Of a stretch of DNA of 14,544 nucleotides, positions 1 through 7,988 are shown in pieces. Made by a program: the position numbers and the translations under genes. Each line of letters starts with the position of its first letter. Positions within the stretch are counted from its first letter, which is position 1. The notes beneath the pieces are model-generated. The model made no database searches and had not been told where the DNA came from. It saw only the letters and a list, made by a program, of their open reading frames with translations. The DNA lies in the NCBI GenBank assembly GCA_017849315.1, contig JAFIHQ010000001.1, positions 1 to 14,544 of the forward strand, in the 5' to 3' direction. The stretch comes from Treponema sp. (GTDB lineage: Bacteria; Spirochaetota; Spirochaetia; Treponematales; Rectinemataceae).

Positions 1-1
1 C

Positions 2-604
2 CGGCGTGGGCCTATTTCGAATGTGGTCTTTATGGGTATGGGCGAACCGCTTTTGAACTTTGAAGCCGTGAGCAAGGCCATCGCCTTGTTGACCGATCCC
101 GAAGGCATCGGTATGTCGCATCGAAAAATCACGATTTCCACAAGTGGAATTGTGCCCGGAATTAAAAGGCTTGCTGACGAAGGGCCTCTTGTGCGGCTTG
201 CCGTATCGCTGACCGCGGCCCGCGACAATCTGCGTTCGGAACTCATGCCCGTGGATAAAAAGTGGAATGTCCAAGAACTTAAGGATGCGCTCGTTTATTA
301 TCAAGACAAAACTGGCGAGCGAATAACTCTTGAGTTAGCTTTGCTCGGAAACAAGAACACCGAAAAAGAAGACGCCTTGGCGCTTGCAGAATGGGTTCCG
401 CCGCTCAAGGCTCAGGTCAATCTCATACCATGGAATAAGGTTCCTGGCCTGCCCTTTGTGGAGCCAGAACCCTCCAAAGTTGCGGCCTTTACCAGAATAC
501 TTGAAGATGCAGGTATAACGGTAGTTACAAGATTCCATCGTGGTCGCGGTGTCATGGGAGCTTGTGGTCAGCTTGGAGATACCCTTCGCGCCCCTTCAAG
601 GTAG
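2..604 (+). CDS. rlmN: Dual-specificity RNA methyltransferase RlmN, C-terminal part (5' end outside window)
   Basis: Radical-SAM enzyme that methylates C2 of adenine in 23S rRNA (A2503 in E. coli numbering) and in some tRNAs. The frame is open from base 2, so the N-terminal part, including the CxxxCxxC iron-sulfur motif, lies upstream; 200 residues are visible, against about 350-400 for the family. Visible hallmarks are the GMGEP motif about ten residues in, the stretch around VNLIPWNKVPGLP, and the C-terminal ACGQLGD, whose cysteine corresponds to the Cys that carries the transient methyl intermediate (Cys355 in E. coli). One oddity: the block usually written S-L-H-A reads S-L-T-A here (bases 206-217). 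The stop is 3 bp from the stop of the convergent nuclease gene, so no separate terminator fits between them. Identification is secure; only the 5' end is missing. Confidence 0.95.
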   Translation, partial: RRGPISNVVFMGMGEPLLNFEAVSKAIALLTDPEGIGMSHRKITISTSGIVPGIKRLADEGPLVRLAVSLTAARDNLRSELMPVDKKWNVQELKDALVYYQDKTGERITLELALLGNKNTEKEDALALAEWVPPLKAQVNLIPWNKVPGLPFVEPEPSKVAAFTRILEDAGITVVTRFHRGRGVMGACGQLGDTLRAPSR

Positions 605-607
605 CCA

Positions 608-2023
608 TTAAGTCCGGCTCATCCGGCGCACAGAGTTTCTCTGCAGTGTTTCGTTAAGCCTCGATATTCGTTTTTGGACTAGTTTCTTCCTTTTTGCCAA
701 TTTTGAAAGCTCGTCAGACGACTGCTGGTCTGCTTCGGTGTCAAGTATCATCATGGCCTTTTGGGAAGCTTCAAGGGCGGCCTCATAGTTTTTCTCCATA
801 TGCTCCCAATACTTGGCCTTTTCGATGCAAGAACTGAAGGTAAGGCAATTCAGCTTTGAAATGGTTTCCCTATACTTTTCTAAGAATCGCCCACGTCGGT
901 AATAGCGAGCGAGAGTAATCAGTGCTCGTTCGTCACCGTTAGTGCCTGCCTGTTCCAAAAGCTGGACTGCTGCTTCTCTGCGTCCACACGAAGCCACCAT
1001 GCGGGACAAGCCTGTTAAGTCGGCACTGCCAATTTGCCGAGAAAACTCAACCATGGAGATCATTCTACAGAACAATTTTGCGAGCGACACTATATCCTGC
1101 GTATTGTGCGTCAGTACGTTACTCATCCTTGGATCGACCACATCCTGCCAACCACAGTCGTGGCCGTAGTGATAGTCCTCTTCCAATCGAAATCCGTCAG
1201 TGAGAAAACTTGCTCCGTTTCTGACATAATCGAGCCAAATCTGTGGTATAAAGGCACCCGGAACGTCGTTCTCCCGCTCCACATCCAGAATTGCCGATTC
1301 CAAAACCTGCAGTGAACACGAAGGAAGAGCGTGGCTCCATAACCGTCGCGCCGGATGTAAAAGATCGAGGCTTTGAAAGTGAGGCACTGGCGTGCCGTTC
1401 ATGATGCATCGAGTTCGCAATAACGGAATATCGAAGGCTTTACCGTTGTAACTTACGACCGTGGGGCGTATTTCGAAGTAGCTCAGGATAGTCGAAAGAA
1501 AATCCATCTCTCCAGGGAAATCATCAATGAAAACCTGGTCCACAACAAAGTTTTTAGCTTCAAAGTATCCAAGCCCGGCAAGAAACGCGATCGTCCCTGA
1601 ACCACCGGAGAGGCCTGTCGTTTCTAAATCGAAGAATGTCATCTTGTCGAGCTCGACTCGATAGTCTTTTGAATCATCGCCTGAAACGAAGCTCAGCCCT
1701 GCACTTGAGGGTTTTTCGAACATCCGTCTATCGATTGTCAACGGAAACTCGTCCCTGACGGCGAAAGAGGACAGAGTTGACCTAGTAAAGCAATGCTGAC
1801 CAATTTGCCGCCAACCTGCCCCCAAGCGTGGAGGAGAAGCCCCGAAATTTGCGGAGCTGTTCTGTTGGGCTCGCCTTATTCCTTCGATTTGGCCCACGCC
1901 CTGTTCATGCTCCAAGATAATGCGCCCACCGGACCGCCCCTCTTTTGCAGGGTTTGTAAGTTGCGATGCCTGAGTTAGCCCTAAATCCTTTATAAGGGCC
2001 AGCCGCTTCTTTAAGGAGGCCAT
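608..2023 (-). CDS. mrfB: DEDDh-type 3'-5' exonuclease with TPR-like C-terminus (MrfB/YprB-like)
   Basis: RNase H-fold exonuclease resembling B. subtilis YprB (MrfB), which works with the helicase MrfA in UvrABC-independent repair of mitomycin-type DNA damage. Of 471 residues, the nuclease domain spans about 125-325. It shows D132 and E134 in FFDLETTGL (Exo I), N193 and D198 in SYNGKAFDIP (Exo II), and H306 with D310 in LTHNTQDIVSL (Exo III, HxxxD), so all four acidic residues and the histidine are present. Residues about 330-445 look like helical TPR-type repeats. Compared with the usual spacing, roughly 30 extra His/Cys/Asp-containing residues sit at 272-300, just before Exo III. The gene starts 5 bp after the helicase stop, clearly co-transcribed and probably translationally coupled, since its own ribosome-binding site is weak (GGGAG, about 14 nt away). 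The fold and helicase partner are well supported; the repair role is inferred from the Bacillus pair. Confidence 0.85.
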   Translation of the reverse strand: MASLKKRLALIKDLGLTQASQLTNPAKEGRSGGRIILEHEQGVGQIEGIRRAQQNSSANFGASPPRLGAGWRQIGQHCFTRSTLSSFAVRDEFPLTIDRRMFEKPSSAGLSFVSGDDSKDYRVELDKMTFFDLETTGLSGGSGTIAFLAGLGYFEAKNFVVDQVFIDDFPGEMDFLSTILSYFEIRPTVVSYNGKAFDIPLLRTRCIMNGTPVPHFQSLDLLHPARRLWSHALPSCSLQVLESAILDVERENDVPGAFIPQIWLDYVRNGASFLTDGFRLEEDYHYGHDCGWQDVVDPRMSNVLTHNTQDIVSLAKLFCRMISMVEFSRQIGSADLTGLSRMVASCGRREAAVQLLEQAGTNGDERALITLARYYRRGRFLEKYRETISKLNCLTFSSCIEKAKYWEHMEKNYEAALEASQKAMMILDTEADQQSSDELSKLAKRKKLVQKRISRLNETLQRNSVRRMSRT

Positions 2024-2028
2024 CGGGG

Positions 2029-4374
2029 TTACGCAAGACTCCCACGCAAAAAAGCGGCGATTCTTTGTTTGAAGTTGATGCCGTTATTAACAGAATCCAC
2101 CCCGATACAGGACGGGCAGCCATCTGCGCACGGACAGGACTCAATCCGCTCGAGTGATGCATTCAAAAGTGGCATCAGTTTTTTAGAAAGCGCCTCGGCA
2201 AGCCCTGTGCCTCCAGGATACTTGTCGTACAAATAGAGCGTGGGCCATCCGAAATGAGGATCGCGAACACGTTCGGAGATACCAAGGTCCTTGGGATCAC
2301 AAAGCAGGAATACCGGCGCCAACGAGGTAAACAGCCTTCCTACACCCACCAGTATTGCAGCACAGGTGGCGGGATCTTCGGCACCAAGGAGTTTGCCAGC
2401 ACGTGAGACGCCTTCAAAAACCAGGGCTAAGGCACGGGTTTGCATCTCTTCTGGAGGAAGCGAAATATCGCCATATCCCACGTTTTCATTGGTGTAGAAC
2501 CGAAGTTTTTTGTATTTTTCAGCTTGCGTGCGTACCAAGACATCGCCCACGACACACCTGAAAACGGAACCGCCATCGTCATCGCCATAAGAAAGAGGCT
2601 CTGAAATGTCTTCGGTCAGCACTTCGAGATCCGTCTTCGTTATGGAGTCCGTCCAGTATTCCACATCACTTCGTTCTACAAGACAGAGCCTTTTTTCTAT
2701 ATCGAGCTGCTTGACCATATACTGACGTCCAAGGTGAATGTAAACGGCCTTGTCGAACAAAAGTTCCTTTGCACTTACCCTATCCATTTCTCCAATTACT
2801 GAGTAGGCGCCCCTTGTTGTATCGACTATGACGACATTGTCCGAACTGGCAGAGCGCAGGGAGATTGCCTCGCTTGGGTATCCATCGCTTGACCAATACC
2901 ATCTTGCTGCGGTATGGCGAAGGACTCCCTCGCCCTCAAGTAACGCTAGGGCTTCCTCTGTGTCTTCTTCGGAACTCTTGCCAAAGCACTCTTTGTCTTC
3001 AAAGGGAATTTCGAATGCAGCACATTTTATGTGGTCACTGAAGATGTAGGGATTATCCAAGTCCACATGCCCCGCTTCGGCACCTTGAGAGAGAAAGAAC
3101 TCAGGATGAGTAGCAAAGTACTGGTCCAAAGGGGCGGACGATGCAACAAAAACGGCAAGCGAAGCTCCCCCTCGACGCCCTGCACGACCAGCCTGTTGCC
3201 AGAAGGATGCGGAACTGCCAGGGTAACCGGCGATGACTGCCGCATCAAGGCCGCCTATATCGATGCCCAGTTCCAGGGCGTTGGTTGATACTACACCCTG
3301 AATACCGCCCTCACGCAGGCCTTTCTCTATCGCACGCCGTTCTGAGGGCAATAGACCGGAGCGATATGGACTTACTTTGATGCCATTATTCTCGTTGTAT
3401 GGATTGGCAAGATTCTCCGTCATGTATGAGGCGATAAGCTCCACTTGTAGGCGCGATCGTGCAAAAAGAATCGTCTTTACGCCATTCTTGAGCAGATAAA
3501 GGGCTATTTGCTCGGATTCCGTGGCACTCGACCGTCTAATTCCTTGTACCGGATCGACGAGCGCTGGATTAAAGAAAAAGAGTGTCTTGTCGCCTAAGCC
3601 AGCGCCATTATGGTCGATAAGCGCAACGGGTTTCTCTATGAGGGATGAGGCTAACTCCTGAGGATTGGCAATGGTTGCCGAACAGAAGATAAACACAGGG
3701 TGCGCACCATAAAAGGCAGCAATGCGCTGCAATCGCCGCAATACGTTGCCAACGTGACTACCAAATACGCCGCGATATGAATGCATTTCGTCCACCACAA
3801 CATAGCGCAACTTTGAGAAAAAACTGACCCATTTTGTATGGTTAGGGAGTATACCTGAATGCAGCATATCCGGGTTAGAGATCACGATACGGGCGGAGGT
3901 TCTGGCCACTGTCCTTAAAGACGCCGGTGTATCGCCATCATACGTCTGTATCTTGACAGGCAGACTCCCCCCAAGCGCTATCTCGTTGAGCTCCGCTTGT
4001 TGATCCTGGGACAGGGCCTTAGTAGGGAAAAGATAAAGCGCACGGGCCGCAGGGTCTTCCAAAAGGGTCTGCACAACAGGAAGGTTATAGCAGAGCGTTT
4101 TGCCGGAGGCAGTCGGTGTTACAACGACAAAGTCCCGATTCTGACGCGCCAATCCATACGATTGCGATTGGTGCGAGTAAAGCTGAGAGATTCCTTGTTT
4201 TTCAAGAGCAGCTTGCAAGGTTGGGCTTAAGTCTTGGGGGAGAGCGACAAATTCCGGAGGCGTCGAGGGTATATGATGCTTCCAGGCTATTTCTCCACGC
4301 CCAGACAGCCATTCTTCGAATTGTGGAAAGAAATCTGTGGCAGATTCACGTATCATAGGATATACTTTACACAC
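2029..4374 (-). CDS. mrfA: DEAD/DEAH-box helicase with C-terminal Cys4 cluster (MrfA/YprA-like)
   Basis: ATP-dependent superfamily-2 helicase of the YprA/MrfA type (with the C-terminal DUF1998-like region), 781 residues, close to the roughly 750 of the Bacillus protein. Motifs in order: Q-type YSHQ near 66-69, Walker A TPTASGKT at 86-93, Walker B DEMH at 195-198, motif III SAT at 232-234, motif V around 361-374, motif VI QQAGRAGRRG at 393-402, and a zinc-binding-type cluster with C747, C749, C753 and C756. In Bacillus, MrfA unwinds DNA and is thought to feed the exonuclease MrfB; here the two genes are adjacent in the same order. The GTG start at 4374 is preceded by AAAGG with a 6-nt spacer; an ATG at 4356 (residue 7) is an alternative with a poorer site. 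The gene diverges from glgC across 52 bp. Assignment is strong; the substrate in this organism is inferred. Confidence 0.9.
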   Translation of the reverse strand: MCKVYPMIRESATDFFPQFEEWLSGRGEIAWKHHIPSTPPEFVALPQDLSPTLQAALEKQGISQLYSHQSQSYGLARQNRDFVVVTPTASGKTLCYNLPVVQTLLEDPAARALYLFPTKALSQDQQAELNEIALGGSLPVKIQTYDGDTPASLRTVARTSARIVISNPDMLHSGILPNHTKWVSFFSKLRYVVVDEMHSYRGVFGSHVGNVLRRLQRIAAFYGAHPVFIFCSATIANPQELASSLIEKPVALIDHNGAGLGDKTLFFFNPALVDPVQGIRRSSATESEQIALYLLKNGVKTILFARSRLQVELIASYMTENLANPYNENNGIKVSPYRSGLLPSERRAIEKGLREGGIQGVVSTNALELGIDIGGLDAAVIAGYPGSSASFWQQAGRAGRRGGASLAVFVASSAPLDQYFATHPEFFLSQGAEAGHVDLDNPYIFSDHIKCAAFEIPFEDKECFGKSSEEDTEEALALLEGEGVLRHTAARWYWSSDGYPSEAISLRSASSDNVVIVDTTRGAYSVIGEMDRVSAKELLFDKAVYIHLGRQYMVKQLDIEKRLCLVERSDVEYWTDSITKTDLEVLTEDISEPLSYGDDDGGSVFRCVVGDVLVRTQAEKYKKLRFYTNENVGYGDISLPPEEMQTRALALVFEGVSRAGKLLGAEDPATCAAILVGVGRLFTSLAPVFLLCDPKDLGISERVRDPHFGWPTLYLYDKYPGGTGLAEALSKKLMPLLNASLERIESCPCADGCPSCIGVDSVNNGINFKQRIAAFLRGSLA

Positions 4375-4394
4375 GCAAGCCCTTTGGGTAAACA
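4366..4394 (+). promoter_or_regulatory. Candidate sigma-70-type promoter for glgC
   Basis: TTTACA (4366-4371), a 17-bp spacer and TAAACA (4389-4394) lie upstream of the glgC start. The -35 matches consensus at five of six positions, the -10 at only three. It overlaps the start of the divergent helicase gene, so the two could interfere. Assigned on pattern alone. Confidence 0.3.
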
Positions 4395-4426
4395 GCGCAT
4401 TGTAGATCTGCAGAAAGGAACCACTT

Positions 4427-5701
4427 ATGGCAAAAGTTTTATCAATTGTTCTTGGTGGAGGGAAAGGTACAAGGCTTTATCCGCTTACAAAAGAACGCTC
4501 AAAACCGGCGGTACCATTTGGTGGTAAATTTCGAATCGTTGATATTCCTCTTTCTAACTGCATCAATGCAGGTTTCAAAAAGATATACATCCTTACTCAA
4601 TTCAACTCGGCAAGCCTGCATCTTCACATATCCAGGTCGTATAACTTCGATTCGTTCTCGAGCGGATTCGTAGAAATCTTGGCCGCTGAACAGACGCCCT
4701 CTCATTCTGGTTGGTATGAAGGTACCGCTGACGCTGTGCGCAAGAACTTTATTCATTTTAGGCCGCAGAATCCCACCCATTACCTTATCGTGTCGGGCGA
4801 TCAACTCTACCGCATGGACCTTGCCGATATGTTTAAGAAGCATGTAGAATCGGGAGCTCGGCTGACCATTGCAGGCACTATGGTAGATCGGTCCACTGCC
4901 AACGACCTCGGTATAATGAAAATCAAGGCCGATTCGAGCATCGAGGCTTTCCTGGAAAAACCAGGGCCCACTAAGAATATTGATGAGTTCAAGATCCCCG
5001 ACGCATTAAGGCTGCCCGGAGCGAGCCCGGACAAAGAATACTTGGCAAGCATGGGAATCTATATTTTCGATGCTGCGCTTCTTGAGGAGGCCTTGGACAA
5101 TGATTCTAACGACTTCGGCAAGGAAGTGATCCCTGATATTCTAGAGAAGGAACGCATAAACGCCTACTTATTCGATGGATACTGGGAAGACATTGGCACA
5201 ATCAAGAGCTTCTACGAAGCCAATATCCAGCTAACAGATATCAATCCTCAATTCAACTTCTACGACGAAGAAAAGCCCATATACACGCACAACCGCAACT
5301 TGCCGGCATCCAAACTCAATTACTGCACACTCAATATGGCTCTGGCTTCCGATGGCTGCATCATCACGAACGCGTCCATAACGCGCTCCATCGTCGGTGT
5401 ACGCACAATTATCGAATCTGGGGCAAGTCTGGATGGTGTTGTCTGTATGGGAGCAGATCGCTACGAGACCGATCGTGAAAAGAAAAACAACCTGGAAAAG
5501 GGCATCCCCAACATAGGTATAGGCAGCGGAAGCATCCTCAAACGCGCAATCATAGATAAGAATGCACGTATCGGGGCGAATTGCAGAATCGGAATAGACA
5601 ATATAGACCGTGCGAACGGCGAGTACCCAACGCACTACATTGTGGACGGCATTATCGTGATTCCTAAGAATACGGTAGTTCCAGACGGCACCGTGATTTA
5701 G
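4427..5701 (+). CDS. glgC: Glucose-1-phosphate adenylyltransferase (ADP-glucose pyrophosphorylase)
   Basis: Makes ADP-glucose from ATP and glucose-1-phosphate, the committed step of bacterial glycogen synthesis in the cytoplasm. The protein is full length (424 residues). The nucleotide-binding loop GGGKGTRLYPLT covers residues 10-21, followed by KPAVPFGGKFRIVDIPLSNC (26-45), GTADAVR (99-105), SGDQLYRMD (123-131, with the catalytic-type Asp125), FLEKP (175-179, Lys178 being the glucose-1-phosphate-contact type) and YWEDIGTIKSFYEAN (252-266). Residues about 290-424 form the left-handed beta-helix/regulatory domain, with IKRAIIDKNARIG-type repeats. The wording of several motifs (RLYPLTK, LYRMD, YWEDIGTIKSFY, KRAIIDKNARIG) is closer to plant and cyanobacterial enzymes than to E. 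coli GlgC. The start has a good AAAGGAA site 6 nt upstream. No other glycogen genes lie nearby. Identification is very secure. Confidence 0.95.
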   Translation: MAKVLSIVLGGGKGTRLYPLTKERSKPAVPFGGKFRIVDIPLSNCINAGFKKIYILTQFNSASLHLHISRSYNFDSFSSGFVEILAAEQTPSHSGWYEGTADAVRKNFIHFRPQNPTHYLIVSGDQLYRMDLADMFKKHVESGARLTIAGTMVDRSTANDLGIMKIKADSSIEAFLEKPGPTKNIDEFKIPDALRLPGASPDKEYLASMGIYIFDAALLEEALDNDSNDFGKEVIPDILEKERINAYLFDGYWEDIGTIKSFYEANIQLTDINPQFNFYDEEKPIYTHNRNLPASKLNYCTLNMALASDGCIITNASITRSIVGVRTIIESGASLDGVVCMGADRYETDREKKNNLEKGIPNIGIGSGSILKRAIIDKNARIGANCRIGIDNIDRANGEYPTHYIVDGIIVIPKNTVVPDGTVI

Positions 5702-5783
5702 TACGGCAATTCAGTACGGCTTAAGATACTCGTGCCAGAATGTTTGTGCTCGGCCTCCTTACCGACTGTGATCCGCTACTTGA
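5702..5783. other. Convergent gap between glgC and the phosphoribosyltransferase
   Basis: An 82-bp spacer between two convergent stops. I find no GC-rich hairpin followed by a T-run in either direction. An 8-bp direct repeat AGTACGGC (5700-5707 and 5713-5720) begins inside the glgC stop codon. Confidence 0.5.
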
Positions 5784-6389
5784 TCAGCCAGTTATGATCC
5801 TCATTGGCTCCGCAAGCTCTGGATCTTGCGAGATATAGTACTTCTCGGCTTCTTCCTTGGTTAAGCCCACAAGTTCGTGGCTCATATAGTGGATCCATGT
5901 CTCGTCTTCAGGAGTCTTTATCTCGATCTTTCTGCACCAATAGTCAGGCTGAACAGGCAGCTGCTCTGCGATGTATTCGCGCACCTTATAATCGTGTACT
6001 GCCACTTTAATGCTTTCTCTGGAGAGTCCCCGCTGCATAATCACTTGGGTTAGATAGTTGATCGTTCTGCCCGAGTCGTAAACATCGTCGACAAGCAGAA
6101 CCTTATCGCCCGTTCGTAAGAAATCGGGATTGTAGGTCCAACCATCTATTTTTATATTCTCGCGGGTGTCGACGTCGGCATAGGAATGAGCAACGACCGC
6201 GGCGTAGAACACAGGCTTATCCTCGCCTCTTATGAACTTGAAGTACTCGCTCATCACGTTGCCCAGATAAGCTCCTCCCCGAAGTGATACATAGATCACA
6301 TCGGGGATAAAGCCATCTTTATAAATCTTGTACGCAAGTTTCAACGCATTGTTTCTAATGGTGTCGTAAGGAACGAATTCTTTGTGCAT
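5784..6389 (-). CDS. Purine-type phosphoribosyltransferase (hypoxanthine/xanthine-like)
   Basis: A 201-residue type I phosphoribosyltransferase, probably joining a purine base to PRPP in cytoplasmic purine salvage. The PRPP loop VLLVDDVYDSGRT lies at residues 97-109 with its paired acidic residues, and SLRGGAYLG (35-43) matches the loop that contacts pyrophosphate in hypoxanthine/xanthine enzymes. The C-terminal part (WIHYMSHELVGLTKEEAEKY) resembles short Hpt/XPRT-type proteins, but base specificity cannot be read from the sequence, so no symbol is given. The ATG at 6389 has GAGG 5 nt upstream. The gene lies 45 bp after degQ with no terminator between, so read-through is expected. A possible own promoter and a hairpin covering the start are listed separately. 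Confidence 0.8.
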   Translation of the reverse strand: MHKEFVPYDTIRNNALKLAYKIYKDGFIPDVIYVSLRGGAYLGNVMSEYFKFIRGEDKPVFYAAVVAHSYADVDTRENIKIDGWTYNPDFLRTGDKVLLVDDVYDSGRTINYLTQVIMQRGLSRESIKVAVHDYKVREYIAEQLPVQPDYWCRKIEIKTPEDETWIHYMSHELVGLTKEEAEKYYISQDPELAEPMRIITG

Positions 6390-6425
6390 CGAGACCTCGA
6401 AAGGTATAACTGTTTGAAGTCTCGA
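6389..6425 (-). promoter_or_regulatory. Inverted repeat spanning the phosphoribosyltransferase leader and start
   Basis: TCGAGAC (6389-6395 on the plus strand) and GTCTCGA (6419-6425) are perfect 7-bp inverted arms separated by 23 nt. In the minus-strand transcript the 3' arm ends on the A of the AUG and adjoins the GAGG ribosome-binding site, so folding could limit initiation. The arms are seen directly; a regulatory role is inference. Confidence 0.35.
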
Positions 6426-6454
6426 AATATATCCTTACTTTCTATTAAAAGCAA
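6426..6454 (-). promoter_or_regulatory. Candidate promoter for the phosphoribosyltransferase gene
   Basis: Read on the minus strand: TTGCTT (6449-6454), a 17-bp spacer and TATATT (6426-6431). The -10 matches five of six consensus bases, the -35 three. It overlaps the degQ stop codon. A transcript starting about 7 nt downstream would largely lack the 5' arm of the leader hairpin. Confidence 0.35.
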
Positions 6455-7988
6455 GAGTATCGAGAGTCTGCCCATCCCTTACAATCGTAAAGGTGAGTTT
6501 CGACTTACCCTGCTCGTTCAACAGCAGGTAGAAATTAGCCATCGAAGTCACTTTCTGGTCATTCACCTTCGTAATGATATCACCGATCTTCAGGCCCATT
6601 ACCGATGCAGGGCTCTTGGCTATAACATCGGCCACCATAACTCCTTCTTTGACATTAGACGGCAGTTTGCTCTTATTAATGGATTCCGAATTAAGACTCA
6701 CGACTGAAACGCCGGGGAACAAGTCCTTGTTGCTGCTTGCCACATTCTTGTCTCGCAGGTCGATCCTCGTCCTGACCTCTCGCTGTGTACCATTGCGAAT
6801 AATCGTGATGGTTGCATAGGTGCCCGCAGGGATATCGCCGACTTTTCGAACCAGCTCGTCCTGAGATTTTACCGGTGTGCCATTAATCGCGGTTATGAAA
6901 TCCCCGGGCAGGATTCCTGCCTTATCGGCCGGCCCCCCAAGGAATACGTGTGCCACAAAGCCACCTTTCTTGCCATCAAGACCCATTTCTTTTGCGCTTG
7001 CTTTGTCGGACGTAATGTCCAGGAGACTGACGCCCAACCAACCGTATTGGACCTCTTTGTGCGTAATGAGATCATCGATGGCGCCTTTGACATTGTTGAT
7101 GGGAATTGCGAAACCGAGCCCCACGGATCCGCCTGTCGGAGACGCAATCCACGTATTGATACCGATGACCTCACCTCGGATGTTGACAAGCGCTCCACCT
7201 GAGTTGCCCTTGTTAATCGCGGCATCGGTCTGAATAAAATCGTTGATGTTGCCATCTGGACCACCGTTTCTTCCCACTGCGCTAATCGTACCTGTAGTCA
7301 CCGACGAAACAAGCCCGAACGGGCTGCCGACTGCAATAGCCCAGTCTCCTACTTCAATCTTGGAAGAATCGCCCAGTTTGGCCACGACAATATCCTTGTC
7401 GGTCGTTTCAAACTTCACAAGCGCAATATCCTTCCGGTCATCTGCACCAACCAAACTCCCATCGAATTCCCTGCCGTCGTTGAGGATCACCTTAATCTTG
7501 TCCGCATTGCCTGCGACATGGTTATTGGTTAGCACATAGACGGTATTACCGGTTTTCCTTACTATTACTCCGGACCCTAGCCCTTCCTGGGGCGTCGTGT
7601 CAGGCATGCTCCCATCGTCTGGTTGATTGAAAAAGAACTCGAATGGAATACTGGGCAAGTTCTTCTTCGTATCCGAAACTTTCTCAGTGACATCGAGTTC
7701 GACTACCGCAGGCAGTGTCGTTTTTGCCACATAGCGGAAAGCGTCCTGAACGGCTTCTGCTTGATTCAGTGCTGCATTGACCTCAGCCGTAAGCTCAGGA
7801 TTCGCAGTATCGGCAGCAACGCCAGGGATAGCCGCATTATAAGAGCCCGCGGATGCAACCTGACTACTCGCTGGTTTGCCGAGCCCTTTACCTGCAATGA
7901 ACGCAAAAACAAAACCTATGATCACGCCCAGAATCACGAGATTAGCAATAAAGAACTTCTTTGAGTAAAGTCTTTTCTTGATACCCAT
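6435..7988 (-). CDS. degQ: HtrA/Deg-family periplasmic serine protease with two PDZ domains
   Basis: Membrane-anchored envelope protease/chaperone that degrades misfolded periplasmic proteins. Numbered from the ATG at 7988 (517 residues), a single hydrophobic segment at about 12-33 follows a basic N-terminus and acts as an uncleaved anchor or signal. The trypsin-like domain (about 85-305) holds the triad His157 (LTNNHVAG), Asp187 (RKDIALVK) and Ser263 (NKGNSGGALV). PDZ1 spans about 316-410 and PDZ2 about 425-517. I chose ATG 7988 because GGAGAG lies just upstream of it; the in-frame TTG at 8000 overlaps that site and has no site of its own. The gene follows map after 165 AT-rich bases and precedes the phosphoribosyltransferase by 45 bp. 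DegQ, DegP and DegS cannot be separated by eye; two PDZ domains argue against DegS. Confidence 0.92.
   Translation of the reverse strand: MGIKKRLYSKKFFIANLVILGVIIGFVFAFIAGKGLGKPASSQVASAGSYNAAIPGVAADTANPELTAEVNAALNQAEAVQDAFRYVAKTTLPAVVELDVTEKVSDTKKNLPSIPFEFFFNQPDDGSMPDTTPQEGLGSGVIVRKTGNTVYVLTNNHVAGNADKIKVILNDGREFDGSLVGADDRKDIALVKFETTDKDIVVAKLGDSSKIEVGDWAIAVGSPFGLVSSVTTGTISAVGRNGGPDGNINDFIQTDAAINKGNSGGALVNIRGEVIGINTWIASPTGGSVGLGFAIPINNVKGAIDDLITHKEVQYGWLGVSLLDITSDKASAKEMGLDGKKGGFVAHVFLGGPADKAGILPGDFITAINGTPVKSQDELVRKVGDIPAGTYATITIIRNGTQREVRTRIDLRDKNVASSNKDLFPGVSVVSLNSESINKSKLPSNVKEGVMVADVIAKSPASVMGLKIGDIITKVNDQKVTSMANFYLLLNEQGKSKLTFTIVRDGQTLDTLAFNRK

Noticed and set aside
5231..5635. 134-codon minus-strand frame inside glgC
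   Set aside because: Antisense to an intact, well-conserved gene; no start signal and no recognisable product.
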